A stretch of 21,699 nt of DNA from an uncultured Ruminococcus sp. (GCA_902796865.1 CADBQZ010000066.1:1-21699); one strand, 5' to 3'. Positions 1 to 8,243 are shown, counted from the stretch's first letter. The notes: a model not told the origin generated them from the sequence alone. Made by a program: numbers and translations.

Positions 1-135
1 AAAAAAAAAAAAAAAAAACCGGTGATAGTTTTGTGAAATTTAAGTGAAATTATGTTTTATAAATTTCGTATTTCTTAATAGAACTTGTTTCTTTATTCCA
101 TATCAAGTACAAGCTGTTTGATTTTCAAATTTATA

Positions 136-243
136 AGGGAACGCTCTCTCTTACAGAGCGCCCTAAGGCTTCAAGAATTTCGCCCTCTGCGGAGGGCGAC
201 AGGGACGCTGTCCCTTGACCCTGCAAGCTTTTGAAAAAGCTTG
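136..243. repeat. Composite palindromic intergenic repeat (REP/MITE-like)
   Basis: Four consecutive inverted repeats fill about 108 bases. Arms 136-147 and 155-164 pair AGGG plus CGCTCT with AGAGCG plus CCCT, with two unpaired A. At 181-198, CGCCCTC and GAGGGCG enclose TGCG. At 201-215, AGGGAC and GTCCCT enclose GCT. At 224-243, CAAGCTTT and AAAGCTTG enclose TGAA. The block is more GC-rich than the AT-rich DNA on either side and contains no credible gene. Multi-hairpin blocks with this layout are typical of interspersed repeats in clostridial genomes, but the copy number cannot be seen from one copy. Confidence 0.6.
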
Positions 244-284
244 ACCAAAACTTTTAAATTTAAATTCTTTAGTTTTTAAATAAA

Positions 285-312
285 TGCAGGTGCTATACAA
301 ATAGCACCTGCA
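285..312 (-). terminator. Intrinsic terminator of the hybrid kinase gene
   Basis: A perfect 12-bp inverted repeat, TGCAGGTGCTAT and ATAGCACCTGCA, encloses a 4-base loop. It starts 10 bases after the kinase stop codon in the direction of transcription. On the minus strand it is followed by ATTTATTT, which is U-rich but broken. The position and stem strength make it the likely 3' end of the kinase transcript. The palindromic repeat further left is separate from it. Confidence 0.75.
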
Positions 313-322
313 ATATAAAATA

Positions 323-3300
323 TCAATTTTCAAACACATCTGCCATAGCAACATAGTCGAAATCGTCTGCTGCCTGTTTGAGCGCCTTACAGCGTTCCTG
401 TTCACTTTCAGGAACAATATGTGAGTTAAGCTCTGCAACAATATCATCGGCATCGTTGAACTCGAAAGCATCGAGCGCTTTTTTGATCTTTTCATATGCT
501 GCCTGAACTTCTTCCATAGTCATAGGCGTAAGATCACCGGAATCAGAGTTACTCTCCACAAGCGGCGAAAGCTTTTCTTCAAGATTTCTGAACGATATAA
601 GGAAATCTTCTATCCTGCTGTCGATAAAAGCCTTGTCGCCGTCATCACCGGCAGTTTCAAGTTCCTGTGCACGGTCACCAAGTTCTGTACCGCCTATTGA
701 ACGTGTCGAACTCTTTAGTGCATGGACTTTTATGGTAAACGACCTGAGATCACCGCTCCAGTAGAATTTCTCTATATCCGAAACTATTCCCCCTAAATCC
801 CCGGCGTATGTCTTCAAGACTTCCATATACATTTCCTCATTGCCAAGATATTTAAGTCCCGAAGCAACATTTATTTCTTTGATCTCTGTTACGAAGTCGG
901 GTATGATCTTTTCTTCCACCGGCTCAGGCGTTATATCCTTTTCCTCGGCAGAAGTCTCCACGACTGCATTATTTACCGCATTTTCATCATACGGCTTGAA
1001 AAGCTCTTTCGGGAGATAATTTTCAATAGTTTCCTCAAGCTTATCCGGGTCGATAGGCTTTGTGAGATAATCGTCGAAACCTGCTTCGATATACTGCTGT
1101 CTTGCACCAGAAAGAGCATTCGCAGTAAGGCATATCACCGGTGTATCATGATTGAGATCAGTTTCAGAAGCTCTCATGTCATGAAGCGTCTCAACACCGT
1201 CCTTATTCGGCATTCTATGGTCTAAGAAGATTATATCATACTTTTTCTGCTGTGTGAGTTCAAGACATCTCTGTCCGCTGTCAGCAGTATCTATCTTCAT
1301 CTTAGTTTTCTTTAAAAGACTAACAAATACTGTAAGGTTCATTGACGTATCATCAACGACCAGAACATGAGCGTCCGGAGCGATAAACTTCTCGTGATAT
1401 TTTTTAGCGCCGAGACTTGAATTTCTATACGACTTTTCAAAGTCACCTATCGGTTCGTCTTTCACAATGCCCTGCTTGACTGTAAAGCCGAATGTTGAAC
1501 CTTCACCGTATACACTTTCTACATCGAGCTTACTTCCCATCATTGAAAGCAGGCTCTGGGTTATGTTCATGCCAAGTCCCGTACCCTCGATATTTCTGTT
1601 ACGTTTTTCTTCGATACGCTCGAATGCCGAGAACAGCTTTTTCATATCCTCCGGCTTGATTCCGATACCTGTATCAGATATCTTAACGGTAAGCATGAGC
1701 GACTTGTCATCATCATTGCGCTCGCCTCTTACTGTCATAGTAACAGAACCTTTTTCTGTATACTTAGCAGCATTCGTAAGTATATTCGTGATGACCTGTT
1801 TTATTCTTACTTCGTCGCCGTGTATTATAACAGGGATATCAGGCGAAACATCAACGATGAATTTAAGACCCTTGCTCTCTATCCTGTTCCTTATCATGTT
1901 GACAAGATCATTGAGCGCTGAGGATAAATCATAATCGACTTCGATAATATCAAGCTTTCCTGCTTCTATCTTAGAGAAGTCAAGGATATCATTGACGATA
2001 CCTAAAAGTGTATTTGACGATACTTTAGCGTTCTGAGCGTACATTATGATATTTTCATCTTCACACTCACGAAGTATCATCTCGTTCATGCCTATTATCG
2101 AGTTGATAGGCGTTCTTATCTCATGCGACATATTTGAAAGGAATGATGACTTTGCCTTATTTGCATCGTCAGCCTCTATTCTATCCTGTTCAAGTTTTAA
2201 CATTACTCTCTTTTCAGAGTCGATATTTTCAAGCGACCAGAGGATATTTTTTATCTTTCCTTTTGAATCACGCTTTAAAACTACAAAACGTCCTCGTACC
2301 CATATATCGCCGTAGCTTAAGTATTCTACTGTAATAGTATTCGTATCCTTCATACGTTCGTCTATCGTATCGAAGTTTACAAAGTCTATCGCAAGCTGCT
2401 TTGATGGACTTTCCGGAAGTCCCTGCATTATGCCTAAGAATATCTGAGCCATATTGTTTTTGCACATCTTAACTGCTCTTGCAACGCCCGGATGCACATT
2501 CTTTATCTCTTTGACAACACAATTCGATACAATATCAAGTTCAACTATCGACATATAAATATCTGAAAGCGCCATTATCCTGTTTGTTGCATCAAGCATA
2601 TCACGCTTTTCCTTGTCGATTATCTCTATCGTCCAAAGTACCCTTACTGCTTTTCCGTTTTCGTCCCTGTTTTCTACTATAAAGCGTCCACGGCAGTAAA
2701 TATTAGTAATAGCAAGAAATTCTTCTGTAATAGTAGTAGACATACCTATACGGTCTGCCAGTGTATCCATGTCAGAGAATGCAAGCATCTTTTCGACATC
2801 ATTTTCAGATACAAGATTTGTCATAATATTATGAAGATGTTTTGCAGCAGATGTTATACCATCCTTCAGATTTTCCTGCAAAAGCTTGTTATTGCACCAT
2901 ATATCTTCAAATGTGTCATTGATAAGATCTATACTATGCATCGCAACGAATATCGAAGCGGCAGAATTAAGCTTGCTCCTTACGGATTCACGCTCCTGTT
3001 CGAGCTTCATGAGCTTTTTCTTTTCCTTGTCGATTATCTCGACCACCCATGCTAATCTCATGATATTGCCGGTACTGTCACGTTCTTCAACGATAAATCT
3101 TCCTCTTGCATATCCAAATGCCAATCCTAAGAACTCATGCGTTATAGTATTGGTATTTTTCATACGTTCATTTATAGTATCAAGATCTACAAATTCAACT
3201 ATAGCATCTCTGTCCTGCTCGGCGGTCGCCAGCCTCATAGTTTCTTTAATGCGTTCTGTATCATTCTTATAAGGTCTGAAAGCTATATTATGTACTTTAT

Positions 3301-4423
3301 CGGAAATACACTTGATCTCTTCAAATGTACCATTCACCAGATCAAAACTATAAACCGAGCTGTAAATATTTGCAAGTGAACGGAATCTTATTCCGCTAAG
3401 TGTTGCTTCTTTGTTTTTCTTTATCATATGATTTATGAGTATATACAGCATAAATATAGCAATGATAAATGCTATGATTTCCATTCCGAGTACACTCATA
3501 TGTATGCTAAATGTATGATCATTATTTACTGCACTTACAGCATACCAACCGCCGTACAGATGCCTGAAATAAAGGATATAGCTATCTCCGTCATATATCT
3601 TTTCACAGCTGAAATTTTCCTGTCCTTCATACCGGCTCATGTCTATGCCGTTAAGAAAGGCACCGCTTTTATACGCATTTGTATTGACTAATTCCGGCTT
3701 TGAAGCAGCTGCTATATTTCCGCTTTCTGAAACGATAAAAGAAACATATTCGTACCTGATCTCATTTTTAACATAATACTTGTCTTCGTCCGCATCGTTT
3801 GCGATATTTCCGGTATTCACGTCATATCTGTTTGCAAGCTTATGCTTTATTGCTTCAAGACCTATATCAATAGCAACAACCGTTTCTTTATCTATCAAAA
3901 GCTTTGACAAAGTCATTATGACCTTGCCGGTCTTTGCATCTTTATAGTTAGTTATTGCTGTTTCTCCGTCTTTTTTTATGGCTTCTTTGTACCACAAACG
4001 CTCCTTTATATTATAATCCGAAGGCGGTACCCAGCCGTCACCATTTATAAGGTTTCCATTATAATAACAGTAGATAGCATCAAATTCACCGTAAAGAGTT
4101 TTATTGTACGCTTTTGAAAGCTCTTCCATATACGACTTCATATTATCTATTGTTGTGTTATGTTCGATACACCGTTCAATAGTATATCCCGAATAGTTCA
4201 GAGCATTATCGCACAAAGACATAAAATCATAGAAGTCTTCGGAAACGTGGAAAGCTTCCAACTCGCCGCTTACTTCCGCTTTTCTGCTCGAAGTGCCTAT
4301 GATAAATATGTAATTGATAATAATAAGTCCTGCAAAAAGACAGAATGCTACCAAAAAAGCTACTATATATTTGAACCCGATATTTTTTAGAAGAGAAAAT
4401 CGTTCTTTCTTCTTATTTTCCAT
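323..4423 (-). CDS. Hybrid sensor histidine kinase (dCache-like, three PAS-like repeats, HisKA, HATPase, REC, HPt)
   Basis: A membrane sensor of 1366 residues. Transmembrane helices at about 17-42 and 311-335 flank an extracytoplasmic part with Cache-like features (RLWYKEA near 142, then NYKDAKTGKVIMTLSK). Three related PAS-like repeats follow at about 344-470, 485-613 and 615-745, each ending in a RGRFxV...RD..GK...W..E.ID.EK pattern. The kinase core has the H-box NMSHEIRTP with His767, an N-box near Asn880-884, and the G-boxes DTGIGI and GTGLGM. A receiver domain (about 1018-1138) has Asp1024/Asp1025, phosphoacceptor Asp1068, Thr1100 and Lys1122. An HPt domain carries His1234 in VHALKSS. 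All relay residues are present, so an intact His-Asp-His relay is inferred. The last 65 residues form an additional helical segment. The start is supported by AAAGG seven bases upstream. The ligand and the final response regulator are unknown, as no partner regulator lies nearby. Confidence 0.93.
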   Translation of the reverse strand: MENKKKERFSLLKNIGFKYIVAFLVAFCLFAGLIIINYIFIIGTSSRKAEVSGELEAFHVSEDFYDFMSLCDNALNYSGYTIERCIEHNTTIDNMKSYMEELSKAYNKTLYGEFDAIYCYYNGNLINGDGWVPPSDYNIKERLWYKEAIKKDGETAITNYKDAKTGKVIMTLSKLLIDKETVVAIDIGLEAIKHKLANRYDVNTGNIANDADEDKYYVKNEIRYEYVSFIVSESGNIAAASKPELVNTNAYKSGAFLNGIDMSRYEGQENFSCEKIYDGDSYILYFRHLYGGWYAVSAVNNDHTFSIHMSVLGMEIIAFIIAIFMLYILINHMIKKNKEATLSGIRFRSLANIYSSVYSFDLVNGTFEEIKCISDKVHNIAFRPYKNDTERIKETMRLATAEQDRDAIVEFVDLDTINERMKNTNTITHEFLGLAFGYARGRFIVEERDSTGNIMRLAWVVEIIDKEKKKLMKLEQERESVRSKLNSAASIFVAMHSIDLINDTFEDIWCNNKLLQENLKDGITSAAKHLHNIMTNLVSENDVEKMLAFSDMDTLADRIGMSTTITEEFLAITNIYCRGRFIVENRDENGKAVRVLWTIEIIDKEKRDMLDATNRIMALSDIYMSIVELDIVSNCVVKEIKNVHPGVARAVKMCKNNMAQIFLGIMQGLPESPSKQLAIDFVNFDTIDERMKDTNTITVEYLSYGDIWVRGRFVVLKRDSKGKIKNILWSLENIDSEKRVMLKLEQDRIEADDANKAKSSFLSNMSHEIRTPINSIIGMNEMILRECEDENIIMYAQNAKVSSNTLLGIVNDILDFSKIEAGKLDIIEVDYDLSSALNDLVNMIRNRIESKGLKFIVDVSPDIPVIIHGDEVRIKQVITNILTNAAKYTEKGSVTMTVRGERNDDDKSLMLTVKISDTGIGIKPEDMKKLFSAFERIEEKRNRNIEGTGLGMNITQSLLSMMGSKLDVESVYGEGSTFGFTVKQGIVKDEPIGDFEKSYRNSSLGAKKYHEKFIAPDAHVLVVDDTSMNLTVFVSLLKKTKMKIDTADSGQRCLELTQQKKYDIIFLDHRMPNKDGVETLHDMRASETDLNHDTPVICLTANALSGARQQYIEAGFDDYLTKPIDPDKLEETIENYLPKELFKPYDENAVNNAVVETSAEEKDITPEPVEEKIIPDFVTEIKEINVASGLKYLGNEEMYMEVLKTYAGDLGGIVSDIEKFYWSGDLRSFTIKVHALKSSTRSIGGTELGDRAQELETAGDDGDKAFIDSRIEDFLISFRNLEEKLSPLVESNSDSGDLTPMTMEEVQAAYEKIKKALDAFEFNDADDIVAELNSHIVPESEQERCKALKQAADDFDYVAMADVFEN

Positions 4424-4488
4424 AAGCTGACCTTTCTTGTGATAAATATATATTCACATCTTTTATGATGTTACATTTCACCAATATT

Positions 4489-4517
4489 ATTATATCACAA
4501 AAAATTTATAATTTCAA
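4489..4517 (-). promoter_or_regulatory. Sigma-A type promoter for the hybrid kinase gene
   Basis: On the minus strand, TTGAAA (4512-4517) and TATAAT (4489-4494) are separated by exactly 17 bases. TGA directly precedes the -10 box, giving an extended -10. Transcription would begin near 4482 and leave a leader of about 58 nt before the kinase start at 4423. Confidence 0.8.
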
Positions 4518-4579
4518 TAGTTTCCTTTTATATTTATCAGTTTTGTCAGTATATTTCACATTCATTTATACACTTTTTC

Positions 4580-4595
4580 AAAAAAAAAAAAAAAA
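4580..4595. repeat. Poly(A) tract, 16 bases
   Basis: An uninterrupted run of 16 A on the plus strand (T on the transcribed strand) lies between the efp-operon terminator and the kinase promoter. It is distinct from the terminator's own 7-base T run at 4602-4608. It could act as an upstream AT element for the kinase promoter or as a fallback U tract. It could also be a homopolymer artefact, since two comparable runs occur at 1-18 and 21401-21415. Confidence 0.6.
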
Positions 4596-4601
4596 TAACT
4601 T

Positions 4602-4637
4602 AAAAAAATAGAACCGGTAGTTTTTATAACTACCGGT
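4602..4637 (-). terminator. Intrinsic terminator of the efp operon
   Basis: A perfect 10-bp stem, ACCGGTAGTT and AACTACCGGT (4613-4622 and 4628-4637), has a 5-base loop. On the minus strand it is followed by TCTA and then seven T (4602-4608). It lies 16 bases past the stop codon of the CD1247-type gene and is the clearest terminator in the window. Confidence 0.92.
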
Positions 4638-4653
4638 CCTGAAAACTAAATAT

Positions 4654-5109
4654 TTATTCTTCTTCCTCGTCCGAATCGTCATCTAAAAAATCAAATTCAA
4701 GATTTTCTCCGCAGTTCGGACATTCGATAGAACCCTCATCGAGCATACTCTCGTCAAGAACTACCCTTTCATCACAGACAGGACAGCAAACCTCATAGAG
4801 TTCTTCGTCATCGTCGAGATCATAATCTTCAAAATCATAATCATCATCGTCGTCGTCGTCACAACAATCATGACCGTGATGACAATCACATTCGTAAATA
4901 TCTTCTTCAACTGCACCCAGATCCTCATCAATGACATCACAAAGCTCTGTAAGCTCATAGATCTGTGCCTGAAGATCGTCGATGCTGTCGGTCATTTCCT
5001 TCATGACCTCTGTCATCTGAACAAGAAGTTTTCCTTCTTTAGTGCTTGTGTCTATATCAAGCCCATCAAGAAGTCCCTGTAAATAAGACATTTTTTCTCC
5101 AAGTTCCAT
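4654..5109 (-). CDS. CD1247-type coiled-coil and zinc-ribbon protein
   Basis: A soluble 151-residue protein of unknown function. The N-terminal part (about 1-65) is helical and matches the CD1247 N-terminal domain pattern (EKMSYLQGLLDGLDID, then TKEGKLL). The middle is extremely acidic and also rich in Cys and His (CDCHHGHDCC followed by seven Asp). The C-terminal part has paired CPVC and CPNC knuckles spaced for a zinc ribbon, then an acidic end. The start at 5109 keeps the whole family N-terminus and has GGAGG ten bases upstream. An internal ATG at 5091 also has a GGAG, but using it would remove conserved residues. The gene lies 86 bases downstream of efp and shares its terminator. Family membership is recognised from sequence pattern; zinc binding is inferred and the cellular role is unknown. 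Confidence 0.85.
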   Translation of the reverse strand: MELGEKMSYLQGLLDGLDIDTSTKEGKLLVQMTEVMKEMTDSIDDLQAQIYELTELCDVIDEDLGAVEEDIYECDCHHGHDCCDDDDDDDYDFEDYDLDDDEELYEVCCPVCDERVVLDESMLDEGSIECPNCGENLEFDFLDDDSDEEEE

Positions 5110-5195
5110 AATGCCTGATCCTCCTTTGTCTGAATGTAAATACTAAAGTATATACCGCAAAGTCATTTAGCATGACCTGCTGTTCTATGCAAAAC

Positions 5196-5753
5196 TTATG
5201 CTCTTTCCATGTATTCGCCTGTTCTTGTATCAATACGGATCTTATCGCCCTGATTGATGAACAGAGGAACTCTTACTTCTGCACCTGTTTCGAGTGTAGC
5301 CGGCTTTGTAGCGTTTGTTGCTGTATCGCCCTTGATGCCAGGCTCTGTCTCAGTGATCTCAAGTTCTACGAATGTAGGCGGCTCAACTGCAAATACCTTG
5401 CCCTTGTAAGAACAGATCTTACATATCATTTCTTCCTTAACGAACTTGAAATTATCGCCTAATATCTCTTCACCGATAGGTTCCTGTTCATATGTTTCCA
5501 TATCCATGAAGTAATAAAGCTGTCCGTCATTGTATGAATACTGCATATCCTTTCTTTCAACGAAAGCAGTAGGATATTTATCTGTAGGGTTGAATGAACG
5601 CTCTACAACTGCGCCTGTGATAACATTTTTGAATTTTGTTCTTACAAATGCAGCGCCTTTACCCGGTTTAACGTGCTGGAATTCGACAACCTGAACAACG
5701 TTTCCGTCCAGCTCGAATGTAACACCGTTTCTGAAATCGCCTGCTGAAATCAT
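5196..5753 (-). CDS. efp: Elongation factor P
   Basis: Translation factor EF-P, which binds the ribosome between the P and E sites and relieves stalling on polyproline stretches. The 185-residue length and the start [10 protein letters not shown] are typical for the family. The N-terminal KOW-like domain carries the loop VKPGKGAAF, whose tip is Lys32. This is the position modified with 5-aminopentanol in Bacillus subtilis; whether it is modified here cannot be told. Two OB-fold domains follow, with [16 protein letters not shown] and the C-terminal [16 protein letters not shown] pattern. A strong GGAGG sits about seven bases before the ATG. The gene has its own promoter and leads a two-gene unit with the CD1247-type gene. 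The aroQ, aminopeptidase P, efp order matches that of many Firmicutes. Confidence 0.98.
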   Translation of the reverse strand: MISAGDFRNGVTFELDGNVVQVVEFQHVKPGKGAAFVRTKFKNVITGAVVERSFNPTDKYPTAFVERKDMQYSYNDGQLYYFMDMETYEQEPIGEEILGDNFKFVKEEMICKICSYKGKVFAVEPPTFVELEITETEPGIKGDTATNATKPATLETGAEVRVPLFINQGDKIRIDTRTGEYMERA

Positions 5754-5814
5754 AAAATACCTCCAAGTATAATCATAAAGTCATATTATAGCGGATATCT
5801 TCGATCCACTACAT

Positions 5815-5834
5815 CTTAATAAATCCTTATTAAG
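5815..5834 (-). other. AT-rich hairpin in the efp leader
   Basis: CTTAATAA and TTATTAAG form a perfect 8-bp stem with a 4-base loop, just downstream of the efp promoter start site. No T run follows it on the minus strand, so it is not a clear terminator. It may stabilise the 5' end of the efp mRNA. A second TATAAT lies at 5785-5790 but has no good -35 box. Confidence 0.4.
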
Positions 5835-5847
5835 CTATCATAGTAAT

Positions 5848-5876
5848 ATTATACTACAGTTTCGTATATTTTTCAA
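5848..5876 (-). promoter_or_regulatory. Sigma-A type promoter for efp
   Basis: On the minus strand, TTGAAA (5871-5876) and TATAAT (5848-5853) are 17 bases apart. The -35 box lies only eight bases after the aminopeptidase stop. The predicted start near 5841 gives efp a leader of about 88 nt. No terminator separates it from the upstream gene, so read-through from the yqeG operon probably also contributes. Confidence 0.8.
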
Positions 5877-5883
5877 TACCCTT

Positions 5884-6951
5884 TTATAAAATTATCAGAT
5901 TTTTAGAGCATTTTGTCAAATTACGGCATGAATTTTCGGTAACAACAACAAAATCCTCTATTCTTACACCGAATTTGCCAGGGATATATATCCCTGGTTC
6001 TACAGTAACGACCATATTTTTTCCGAAAACCGTCTTTGATCTGGACGATGCGTTCGGATATTCATGTATCTCCATTCCGACACCGTGTCCCAGAGAATGT
6101 CCGAAAGCTTCACCATAGCCTTTATCGGTTATATAATCCCTCGCTATCGCATCAAGCTCCATGCCTGTTATCCCACTTCTGACGCTTTTTATAGCTTTTT
6201 CCTGCGCTTCAAGAACTATATTATAAACTTTTTTCATTTCGTCTGTCGGCTGTCCTACACATACAGTCCTGGTCATATCGCTGTGATAGCCTTCAAAAAC
6301 CGCACCAAAATCCATAAGCACAAACTCGCCGTCCTGTATCTTTTTGTCAGACGGAACACCATGAGGCATCGACGTATTGGTACCAGAAAGTACGATAGTT
6401 TCAAAAGAAAGTGCTTCTGCACCGCCGTGAAGCATAAATTCATTGAGCTTTAGCGCAAGCTCTCTTTCCGAAATGCCCGGCTTTATGTATCCTAGAAGCT
6501 TATCAAAAGCTTTTTCAGCTATTTCCTGCGCTTTCTGTATCTTTTCTATCTCATCTTCGGTCTTTGTGGTACGAAGATCATATATTGCCTTGCTGAGTTC
6601 ATCAGTCGTGATAAATTCAATATCCGGAAGCTTCGTGCGGAACATATTAAGTCTGCTTACGGTCATATCCATAGACTCGACAGCAAGCGTTTTTGCACCG
6701 TGCTTTTCCATAAGCTCCATTATCTGCTTATCGGTAGTTCCGCTTCCCTGTTCGAGTACTTCACAGTTTTTGACTATATCTCTCGCCTTTTCGATATATC
6801 TGAAATCTATGATAAGATACGCCTTTTCCGGAAATATCAGCACAAGTCCTGCTGATGACTTCATGCCTGTAAAATATCTTCTGTTTATATCAGAGGTTAT
6901 AATAAGTGCATCGGCATCTTTCGGGAATGTAAGTCTTTTTATGTTATCCAC
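5884..6951 (-). CDS. M24 family Xaa-Pro aminopeptidase (aminopeptidase P-like)
   Basis: A cytoplasmic metallopeptidase predicted to remove an N-terminal residue preceding proline. At 355 residues it is close to the usual size of the short Firmicutes members (YqhT/PepQ-like). An N-terminal creatinase-like domain (about 1-130) includes ITSDINRRYFTGM. The C-terminal pita-bread domain shows the dinuclear metal site: the two Asp in LMDFGAVFEGYHSDMTRT, a His in SLGHGVGMEIHE, and Glu in VEPGIY and RIED. The start is GTG at 6951, overlapping the aroQ stop by eight bases with only a weak ribosome binding site, which suggests translational coupling. Its place between aroQ and efp matches B. subtilis yqhT. 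Aminopeptidase P versus prolidase cannot be settled from sequence. Confidence 0.93.
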   Translation of the reverse strand: MDNIKRLTFPKDADALIITSDINRRYFTGMKSSAGLVLIFPEKAYLIIDFRYIEKARDIVKNCEVLEQGSGTTDKQIMELMEKHGAKTLAVESMDMTVSRLNMFRTKLPDIEFITTDELSKAIYDLRTTKTEDEIEKIQKAQEIAEKAFDKLLGYIKPGISERELALKLNEFMLHGGAEALSFETIVLSGTNTSMPHGVPSDKKIQDGEFVLMDFGAVFEGYHSDMTRTVCVGQPTDEMKKVYNIVLEAQEKAIKSVRSGITGMELDAIARDYITDKGYGEAFGHSLGHGVGMEIHEYPNASSRSKTVFGKNMVVTVEPGIYIPGKFGVRIEDFVVVTENSCRNLTKCSKNLIIL

Positions 6952-7378
6952 AATAATTCACCAACGCTTCCATTGCAAGAAAATACGAGCCGAATCCAAG
7001 ACCTGATATGCTGCCTTTGCATACAGGAGCGATAACTGATGTCTTTCTGAAATCTTCTCTTGCAAATACATTGCTTATATGTACCTCGATCACAGGTATC
7101 TTTATCGCAGCTATAGCATCACGTACAGCATAGCTGTAATGTGTAAAAGCACCTGCGTTCAGCACTATACCGTCAAATTCCGTCCTCGCCGAATGAAGCT
7201 TATCTATCATAGCTCCTTCATGATTAGACTGAAAGACCTCGCACTTTACAGAAAGCTCATCAGCCTTATCCATAAGCTTTTCGCAAAGTGTCTCATAATT
7301 GTCTCCGCCATATATCCCCGGCTCACGCTCGCCCAGAAGATTTAAGTTCGGACCGTTTATAACAAGTATCTTTTTCAT
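6944..7378 (-). CDS. aroQ: Type II 3-dehydroquinate dehydratase
   Basis: Catalyses the third step of the shikimate pathway, 3-dehydroquinate to 3-dehydroshikimate. The 144-residue length fits the small dodecameric type II enzyme. Visible signatures are NGPNLNLLGEREPGIYG with catalytic Tyr23, FQSNHEG, LNAGAFTHYS, and EVHISN with the catalytic His. I chose the ATG at 7378 because the family begins MKKILVINGPN and because AAAGGA lies at a good distance, overlapping the end of the upstream nuclease gene. The longer reading from 7408 adds ten residues with no family support. The stop overlaps the GTG of the aminopeptidase gene. Confidence 0.97.
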   Translation of the reverse strand: MKKILVINGPNLNLLGEREPGIYGGDNYETLCEKLMDKADELSVKCEVFQSNHEGAMIDKLHSARTEFDGIVLNAGAFTHYSYAVRDAIAAIKIPVIEVHISNVFAREDFRKTSVIAPVCKGSISGLGFGSYFLAMEALVNYCG

Positions 7379-7391
7379 TTCATGTTTCCTT

Positions 7392-8243
7392 TCATATAAA
7401 GCTTTCATATGCTTTTTTCATCAAGGCTGCATCTTCCGCCTGAGTACCGGCGCTTTCACATATAAATACAGGTTCAAGCTGCCTTTTTGCTATAAGCTCC
7501 ATAAGCGGTTCATACTCCGGACCGTATTCATCATCTTCAAAAGTAAGATGCTTTTTCTCACCGCCCGGATCGGTATACATTATTTTTGAAAAGTGACTGT
7601 GAAATATCTTCAGTCTGTCAGAGCCAAGCCTGTCCCCGATACGGTCAAGTATAGCCGCATAATCATCTTTGTTCTTTATACCGCCGAATGTTCTTGCATT
7701 AAGATGTCCGAAATCTATGCATGGCAAAAACGTATCATCGAGTCTGCAAAGTTCCAGTACTTCCTCAAGATCACCAAGCTGATTCGTTTTTCCCATAGTC
7801 TCAGGACAGAAATGTATCGACTCATACCCCTGTTCTATCGCCTGCTGTCTTGCTCTTGTAATAGTGTCCTTTGCAAGCTCCAATGCGTGTTCTCTTGTTA
7901 TCTTTGCACATGAACCGCTGTGTATCACTATCCTGTCTGCGCCTATTTTAAACGCTGCTTCACAGCTTTGAAGTATGTAATTTATGCTGTTATCACGCTT
8001 TTCAGGCTCAGTCGATGATAACGATATGAAGTACGGTGCATGGAGAGTAAGCTTTGTCCCGTTTTGCTCTGCACAGCTTCTTAATGCTGCCGCCGATTTT
8101 TCACTAACCCTTACACCTCTTCCGCACTGATATTCATAGCAATCAAGCCCCATTTCTTTAATAAAAAGCGGTGCCTGTGATGAGGACTTATATTTTTTTG
8201 AAAAACTGTCGGAATTTCCGGCAGGTCCGAATAATGCTGACAT
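7392..8243 (-). CDS. nfo: Endonuclease IV-like TIM-barrel protein
   Basis: A 283-residue AP-endonuclease-2/xylose-isomerase-type TIM barrel, likely a deoxyribonuclease IV that cuts DNA at abasic sites. Probable metal ligands are His in TLHAPYF, His in VIHSG, Glu in CPETMG, Asp and His in CIDFGHLNA, His in FHSHFS, and the final Glu in ICESAG. The Asp-x-His pair that E. coli Nfo uses for its third zinc is not obvious. The equivalent stretch reads DPGGEKKHLTF, so the active site may differ. The start is ATG at 8243 with AAGGAG six bases upstream. A TTG at 8261 would overlap yqeG but leaves that ribosome binding site inside the gene. It lies 13 bases before aroQ. The fold is sure, the exact activity less so. 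Confidence 0.78.
   Translation of the reverse strand: MSALFGPAGNSDSFSKKYKSSSQAPLFIKEMGLDCYEYQCGRGVRVSEKSAAALRSCAEQNGTKLTLHAPYFISLSSTEPEKRDNSINYILQSCEAAFKIGADRIVIHSGSCAKITREHALELAKDTITRARQQAIEQGYESIHFCPETMGKTNQLGDLEEVLELCRLDDTFLPCIDFGHLNARTFGGIKNKDDYAAILDRIGDRLGSDRLKIFHSHFSKIMYTDPGGEKKHLTFEDDEYGPEYEPLMELIAKRQLEPVFICESAGTQAEDAALMKKAYESFI

Noticed and set aside
19..135. A possible gene or RNA in the AT-rich stretch left of the palindromic repeat
   Set aside because: No open frame, stem-rich structure or clear promoter could be supported; I see nothing definite here.
163..495. A minus-strand reading frame of 110 codons at the left end
   Set aside because: It runs antisense-free but out of frame through the kinase 3' end and then through the terminator and palindromic repeat. 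Its composition is erratic and it has no ribosome binding site.
1467..4390. Several plus-strand frames of 66 to 155 codons inside the kinase gene
   Set aside because: They are antisense shadows of a clearly coding minus-strand gene, have no family resemblance, and lack ribosome binding sites.
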